NCBI RefSeq assembly: GCF_913063425.1 | Contig: NZ_CAJXYK010000001.1 | Coordinates: 124,001 to 188,000 of the forward strand | Direction of reading: 5' to 3' | Source of the DNA: an uncultured Thiohalocapsa sp. | GTDB taxonomy: Bacteria; Pseudomonadota; Gammaproteobacteria; Chromatiales; Chromatiaceae | DNA length: 64,000 bases | Part shown: one piece after another, positions 60,558 through 64,000 of the stretch | How positions within the stretch are numbered: the stretch's first letter is position 1 | Layout: every line of letters begins with the position of its first letter | Notes under the pieces: model-generated | Told to the model about the DNA's origin: nothing | Seen by the model: only the letters and a program-made list of their open reading frames with translations | Database searches by the model: none | Translations under genes and position numbers: made by a program

Positions 60558-62678
60558 ATGACCACATCCGAGCCTGCCAGCCCCGCGCGCGCCTACCAGC
60601 GCCGCGACATCCTGATCACCAGCGCGCTGCCCTATGCCAACGGGCCCATCCACATCGGCCATCTGGTGGAGTACATCCAGACGGACATCTGGGCGCGGTT
60701 CCAGAAGCTGCGCGGGCACAACTGCTGGTACGTCTGCGCCGACGACGCCCACGGCACGCCCATCATGCTGAAGGCGCGGGCGGAAGGGATCACGCCCGAG
60801 GCGCTGATCGCGCGCGTGGCCGAGGAGCACAAGGCGGATTTCGCAGACTTCCGCATCGGCTTCGACAACTACCACTCCACGCACTCGGACGAGAACCGGT
60901 ATTGCGCCACGCTGATTTATGAGCGCAACCGCGACAAGGGCCATGTGACGGCGCGCACCATCCACCAGGCGTACGACCCGGTGGAGCAGATGTTCCTGCC
61001 GGATCGGTTCATCAAAGGCGAATGCCCCAAGTGCGGCGCCGCGGACCAGTACGGCGACAACTGCGAGGCGTGCGGCGCCAGCTATTCGCCGGCGGAGCTG
61101 AAAAACCCGCGCTCCGTGGTCTCCGGCGCCGTGCCGGAGGAGCGCGAGTCCGAGCATCTGTTCTTCCGCCTCGCTGACTTCGAGCCCATGCTGCGGGAAT
61201 GGACCCGCGGCGGCGGGCTGCAGGAACAGGTGGCCAACAAGCTCGACGAGTGGTTCGAAGCGGGGCTCAGGGAATGGGACATCTCCCGGGACGCGCCGTA
61301 TTTCGGCTTCGAGATCCCGGACCATCCGGGCAAGTTCTTCTACGTCTGGCTGGATGCCCCCATCGGCTACATGGCGAGCTTCAAGCAGCTGTGCGAGGGC
61401 GAGCGGGGGCGTGCCGCCGGGCTCGACTTCGACCACTTCTGGGGCAAGGACAGCCCCGCCGAGCTGTATCACTTCATCGGCAAGGACATCATCTATTTTC
61501 ATGCCCTGTTCTGGCCGGCGATGCTCCACGGCGCGGACTTCCGCACGCCCACCGCCATCTTCGCCCACGGCTTCCTCACCGTTGACGGGCAGAAGATGTC
61601 CAAGTCCCGCGGCACCTTCATCAAGGCGCGGACCTATCTGGATCACCTGAACCCGGAGTACCTGCGCTACTACTTCGCGGCCAAGCTCGGCCCCGGCGTC
61701 GATGACATCGATCTCAGCCTGGACGACTTCCAGGCCCGGGTGAACGCGGATCTCGTCGGCAAGGTGGTGAACATCGCCAGCCGCACCGCGGGCTTCATCA
61801 CCAAGCGCTTCGGCGGCCGGCTGGGCGCCGAGCTGCCGGAGCCCGGGCTGTTCGAGGAATTCGCGGCGGCCGGACAGGGCATCGCCGAGGCCTATGAGCG
61901 CCGGGAATTCAGCCGCGCAGTGCGGGAGATCATGGCGCTCGCGGATCGGGCGAATCAGTACATCGACGAGCAGGCGCCCTGGGTGGTGGCCAAACAGGAC
62001 GGCCGCGAGGCCGAGCTCCAGGGCATCTGTACCCAGGGCCTGAACCTGTTCCGGCTGCTCATCGGCTGGCTCAAGCCCATCCTGCCGGGCACGGCGGAGG
62101 CGGCGGAGCAGTTCCTCCAGATCGAGCCGCTCACCTGGGATGTGCTGTCCGAGCCGCTGCTGGAGCACGAGATAGCCAAGTTCAAGCCGCTGATGACCAG
62201 GGTCGAGCCCAAGCACATCGAAGCGGTGCTGGAAGCCTCGAAGGAGGACCTGGCGGCGGCCCAGGCGCAGACGGCCGGTCAGCCGGCGGCCGGGCAGGGC
62301 GGCGACACGGCGTCCGGCGGCAGCCACCTCGCCAAGGACCCCATCGCGGAGACCATCGACTTCGACACCTTCGCCAAGGTGGACCTGCGCATCGCACGCA
62401 TCGCCAGGGCCGCGCCGGTGGAGGGCGCCGACAAGCTGCTTCAGCTCACGCTGGATCTCGGCGGCGGCGAGACCCGCAATGTCTTCGCCGGCATCAGCAA
62501 GGCCTACGACCCAGCGGACCTGGAAGGCCGGCTCACGGTGATGGTCGCCAACCTCGCGCCGCGCAAGATGCGCTTCGGCGTGTCCGAGGGCATGGTGCTG
62601 GCGGCGGGGCCGGGCGGTAAGGACATCTTCATCCTGAGCCCGGATGCCGGTGCGGAGCCGGGGATGAAGGTGAAATAG
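60558..62678 (+). CDS. metG: Methionyl-tRNA synthetase
   Basis: A 706-residue class Ia synthetase. [31 protein letters not shown] has the HIGH signature; the zinc knuckle [19 protein letters not shown] is near residue 150 and [10 protein letters not shown] near 350. An Ala/Gln/Gly-rich linker (about 570-600) leads to the C-terminal tRNA-binding EMAP-II/Trbp111 domain ([47 protein letters not shown]). The full-length form with dimerising C-domain agrees with gammaproteobacteria. ATG 60558 gives a normal N-terminus; an earlier ATG near 60489 in the same frame would add a non-conserved extension. Confidence 0.97.
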   Translation: MTTSEPASPARAYQRRDILITSALPYANGPIHIGHLVEYIQTDIWARFQKLRGHNCWYVCADDAHGTPIMLKARAEGITPEALIARVAEEHKADFADFRIGFDNYHSTHSDENRYCATLIYERNRDKGHVTARTIHQAYDPVEQMFLPDRFIKGECPKCGAADQYGDNCEACGASYSPAELKNPRSVVSGAVPEERESEHLFFRLADFEPMLREWTRGGGLQEQVANKLDEWFEAGLREWDISRDAPYFGFEIPDHPGKFFYVWLDAPIGYMASFKQLCEGERGRAAGLDFDHFWGKDSPAELYHFIGKDIIYFHALFWPAMLHGADFRTPTAIFAHGFLTVDGQKMSKSRGTFIKARTYLDHLNPEYLRYYFAAKLGPGVDDIDLSLDDFQARVNADLVGKVVNIASRTAGFITKRFGGRLGAELPEPGLFEEFAAAGQGIAEAYERREFSRAVREIMALADRANQYIDEQAPWVVAKQDGREAELQGICTQGLNLFRLLIGWLKPILPGTAEAAEQFLQIEPLTWDVLSEPLLEHEIAKFKPLMTRVEPKHIEAVLEASKEDLAAAQAQTAGQPAAGQGGDTASGGSHLAKDPIAETIDFDTFAKVDLRIARIARAAPVEGADKLLQLTLDLGGGETRNVFAGISKAYDPADLEGRLTVMVANLAPRKMRFGVSEGMVLAAGPGGKDIFILSPDAGAEPGMKVK

Positions 62679-62697
62679 ACAGCCGCCGGCCGCTGTG

Positions 62698-62719
62698 GGC
62701 GCGGCGTCCACGCCGCGCC
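62698..62719 (+). terminator. Perfect hairpin GGCGCGGCGT-CC-ACGCCGCGCC after metG
   Basis: A 10-bp perfect stem with a 2-nt loop 20 bp after the metG stop, preceded by TGT. It is both a terminator-like stem and a variant of the GTGGGAGCGGC repeat family (GTGGGCGCGGCGTCC). No T-run follows, so termination is not certain. Confidence 0.5.
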
Positions 62720-62851
62720 GATGAAACGCGCACCGGCATGGCGTTGGTCTGCCGCCCGCACGGGCGCTGAGATGCAGAATGCGACGCTGCACAACGCGGT
62801 GCGCCGCCTTGGGCCTGAGCGGGCGGGGCATTTCTCTGAGGTGACGGGGCG

Positions 62852-63322
62852 ATGCAGGATCTCAGTCGACTGTATGACCAAGACTACGCCGCCTGGGCGG
62901 AGCGGACGGCGGAGCTGCTGCGCGCCGGGCGCTTCGCGGCGTTGGACGTGGAGCACCTCATCGAGGAGCTGTCCGATCTGGGGAAAAGCCAGCAGCATGA
63001 ATTGGTGAACCGGTTGCGTGTGCTGCTGGCGTACCTGCTCAAATGGCAGTTTCAGTATCGGCAGCTCTCGGAGCGGTGAGCGGAATTCGAGGGCAGGAGC
63101 TGGCGCAGCACCATCATCGAGCAGCGTCTGGCGCTGGAGTATCTGCTGCGCAAGCACCCCGGTCTGAAGTCCAAGCTGGCCGATGCTGTCGCGGAGGCCT
63201 ATCCACTGGCGACGGACCTCGCGGCGGCCGAAACCGGGCTGCCGCTGACCAGCTTCCCCGCCGATTGTCCGTATGCGCTGGATGAACTGCTGGATCGGGC
63301 CTTCTATCCGGAGCCCGTTTAG
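62852..63322 (+). pseudogene. DUF29 gene with in-frame TGA at a conserved Trp codon
   Basis: The 157-codon frame matches the DUF29 protein of 41177-41653 over its length: LSRLYDQDYAAWAERTAELLRAGRFAALDVEHLIEELSDLGKS..., LSER, stop, then AEFEGRSWRSTIIEQRLALEYLL and YPLATDLAAAETGLPLTSF to the end at TAG 63320-63322. The stop (TGA 63077-63079) replaces the TGG for Trp of SERWREFEG. Only this codon is broken, so the event is recent; the first 75 residues may still be made. Selenocysteine recoding is unlikely. It converges on a vapC gene 3 bp away. Confidence 0.85.
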
Positions 63323-63325
63323 CCA

Positions 63326-63730
63326 TCAGCTGGATGCTTGCCGCAGGGTCGTCACAACCTCGGCCATATGCTTGAAATCGGCATCGTCATGCAGCAGGAG
63401 CGCGTCGTGCTCCAGCGCGACTTGCGCGATGACGCAGTCGTTGGATGAGCGCACCGTCAGGCCGCGTCGTCGGCAGTCGAAGTCAATGCGGGCGGCGGCG
63501 ATCGCGCAGTCGACCGCGTCCCGGGGGTGCAGGATCGGCTGGCTCGAAAAATACTCAAGATACTTCTCGAACTGCGCCTCGTCGCGCGTGCCCTGAAGAA
63601 TCTCCTGAAGGATCTGCGCGGTAATGCAGACATCGGCGCCCAGCTGAAGGAGTGTCTTCAACCGGCGAACGGGCGGTGTGTCATGCGCCCGGAAGAAGTC
63701 GATCCAGACGGATGTGTCGACGAGGTGCAA
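63326..63730 (-). CDS. vapC: PIN-domain toxin VapC
   Basis: A 134-residue PIN protein: MHLVDTSVWIDFFRA (Asp 5), ITAQILQEILQGTRDE (Glu near 42) and SSNDCVIAQVALEHDALLLHDDADF (Asp near 98 and 116-118), all the acidic residues of VapC. The antitoxin gene lies 2 bp upstream on the same strand, so the two form a vapBC operon. It is a metal-dependent RNase expected to act on tRNA or rRNA, blocked by VapB. It differs in sequence from the VapC at 14.4 kb. Confidence 0.92.
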   Translation of the reverse strand: MHLVDTSVWIDFFRAHDTPPVRRLKTLLQLGADVCITAQILQEILQGTRDEAQFEKYLEYFSSQPILHPRDAVDCAIAAARIDFDCRRRGLTVRSSNDCVIAQVALEHDALLLHDDADFKHMAEVVTTLRQASS

Positions 63731-63732
63731 GC

Positions 63733-63936
63733 TCAGTGGTCTCCGGCCCTTGCACGCTTGTAGTCGTAGTCCGGGTCGATGCCGTCCGAGCCGTAAAGGT
63801 CCATCAGATCACGTCGCCTGGCCCGGGCCACCATCTCCCGGAGCGCGCGATCCACCACCTCACGCTTGGTCTTGGCGCCGGATACGACCATCGCCTCCTG
63901 CACCAGGTCGTCGTCCAGAACGATGTTTGTGCGCAT
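63733..63936 (-). CDS. vapB: VapB-type antitoxin
   Basis: A 67-residue protein starting MRTNIVLDDDLVQEAMVVSGAKTKREVVDRALREMV, a VapB ribbon-helix-helix/DUF2191-type N-terminus; the C-terminal GSDGIDPDYDYKRARAGD is the likely VapC-binding tail. Start at ATG 63936 rather than the longer frame to 63999 because the shorter one gives the conserved N-terminus. The operator-like palindrome at 63942-63959 is directly upstream. Confidence 0.92.
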   Translation of the reverse strand: MRTNIVLDDDLVQEAMVVSGAKTKREVVDRALREMVARARRRDLMDLYGSDGIDPDYDYKRARAGDH

Positions 63937-63941
63937 TGGTA

Positions 63942-63959
63942 TACACCTTCGCTGGTGTA
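63942..63959. promoter_or_regulatory. Candidate vapBC operator TACACC-N6-GGTGTA
   Basis: Perfect 6-bp inverted repeat 5 bp upstream of the vapB ATG, the usual place for autorepression by the VapBC complex. Confidence 0.6.
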
Positions 63960-64000
63960 ACATGGCGTACAGTTTAGAAACGGTCAGTGCATTCCGCAAC

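Noticed and set aside
63077-63079. Selenocysteine codon in the second DUF29 gene
   Set aside because: The intact copy has Trp at this place and no SECIS-like hairpin is seen right after the TGA; a TGG to TGA mutation is simpler.

Overview
The window is GC-rich gammaproteobacterial chromosome. It most resembles a chemolithoautotrophic or sulfur-oxidising member of the Chromatiales/Ectothiorhodospiraceae type, but the genus cannot be named from sequence alone. Supporting this are a DabB-DabA inorganic-carbon pump, a complete glycolate oxidase (GlcDEF) with an unlinked phosphoglycolate phosphatase, a secreted pentaheme cytochrome c, gamma-type ubiquinone genes (UbiG, a UbiA-like protein), and many short palindromic repeats including the GTGGGAGCGGC type known from Pseudomonas-like genomes.

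Layout. 1-9.4 kb: tail of a Trp/Asp/Arg-rich protein, a secreted Cys-rich protein with a poly-Asp tail, a secreted Ala/Pro-rich protein, a pentaheme cytochrome with three PKD domains, a divergent sigma-54 activator, a tandem universal stress protein and a soluble Cache/PDC protein. 9.4-15.5 kb: palindrome clusters, dabB-dabA, a vapBC pair and a DUF1992 gene broken by a small inverted-repeat element. 15.5-25.2 kb: a phosphoketolase-like enzyme, a DUF1537 sugar-acid kinase, glcD, a PIN-like gene, glcE, glcF and a MaoC-like protein, with repeats inserted between them. 25.3-36.3 kb: DNA glycosylase, EamA transporter, sulfotransferase, a second sigma-54 activator, a coupled small ORF / XRE-ImmA / PIN operon, SCP2, exopolyphosphatase and a putative nuclease. 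36.5-41 kb: an HlyD / FtsX-permease / ATPase export operon. 41-47.2 kb: DUF29, a TPR / P-loop ATPase / TPR module, tRNA-Thr(CGT) and a Uma2 gene running into that tRNA. 47.3-64 kb: mostly core genes (thiO, ispH, a squalene-synthase-like gene, gph, ubiG, ubiA-like, valS, a Crp/Fnr regulator, metG), an HD-CBS-HEPN-like fusion, a nonsense-mutated DUF29 copy and a second vapBC pair.

How the genes fit together. DabAB would concentrate bicarbonate or CO2 for carbon fixation. Gph and GlcDEF would recycle the 2-phosphoglycolate made by the RuBisCO side reaction. The phosphoketolase-like and DUF1537 enzymes sit in the same block and may handle sugar phosphates or four-carbon sugar acids. The cytochrome and the adjacent sigma-54 activator share a palindrome-rich intergenic region and may be a regulated extracytoplasmic electron-transfer unit.

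The most noteworthy signals are: (1) composite repeats in which tandem GCCGAGT-NNN-ACTCGGC hairpins are capped by a larger hairpin with a locus-specific stem but a conserved TCRAY loop; (2) an in-frame inverted REP pair inside valS; (3) the TPR / P-loop ATPase / TPR module, whose two TPR proteins share an N-terminal domain; (4) a SpoT-like HD-CBS protein ending in an RNNLAH (R-x4-H) HEPN-like motif; (5) a three-gene operon whose junctions overlap as TTGA and GTGA. Several decayed genes (DUF1992, DUF29, a nucleotidyltransferase fragment, the Uma2 3' end) mark sites of recent turnover.
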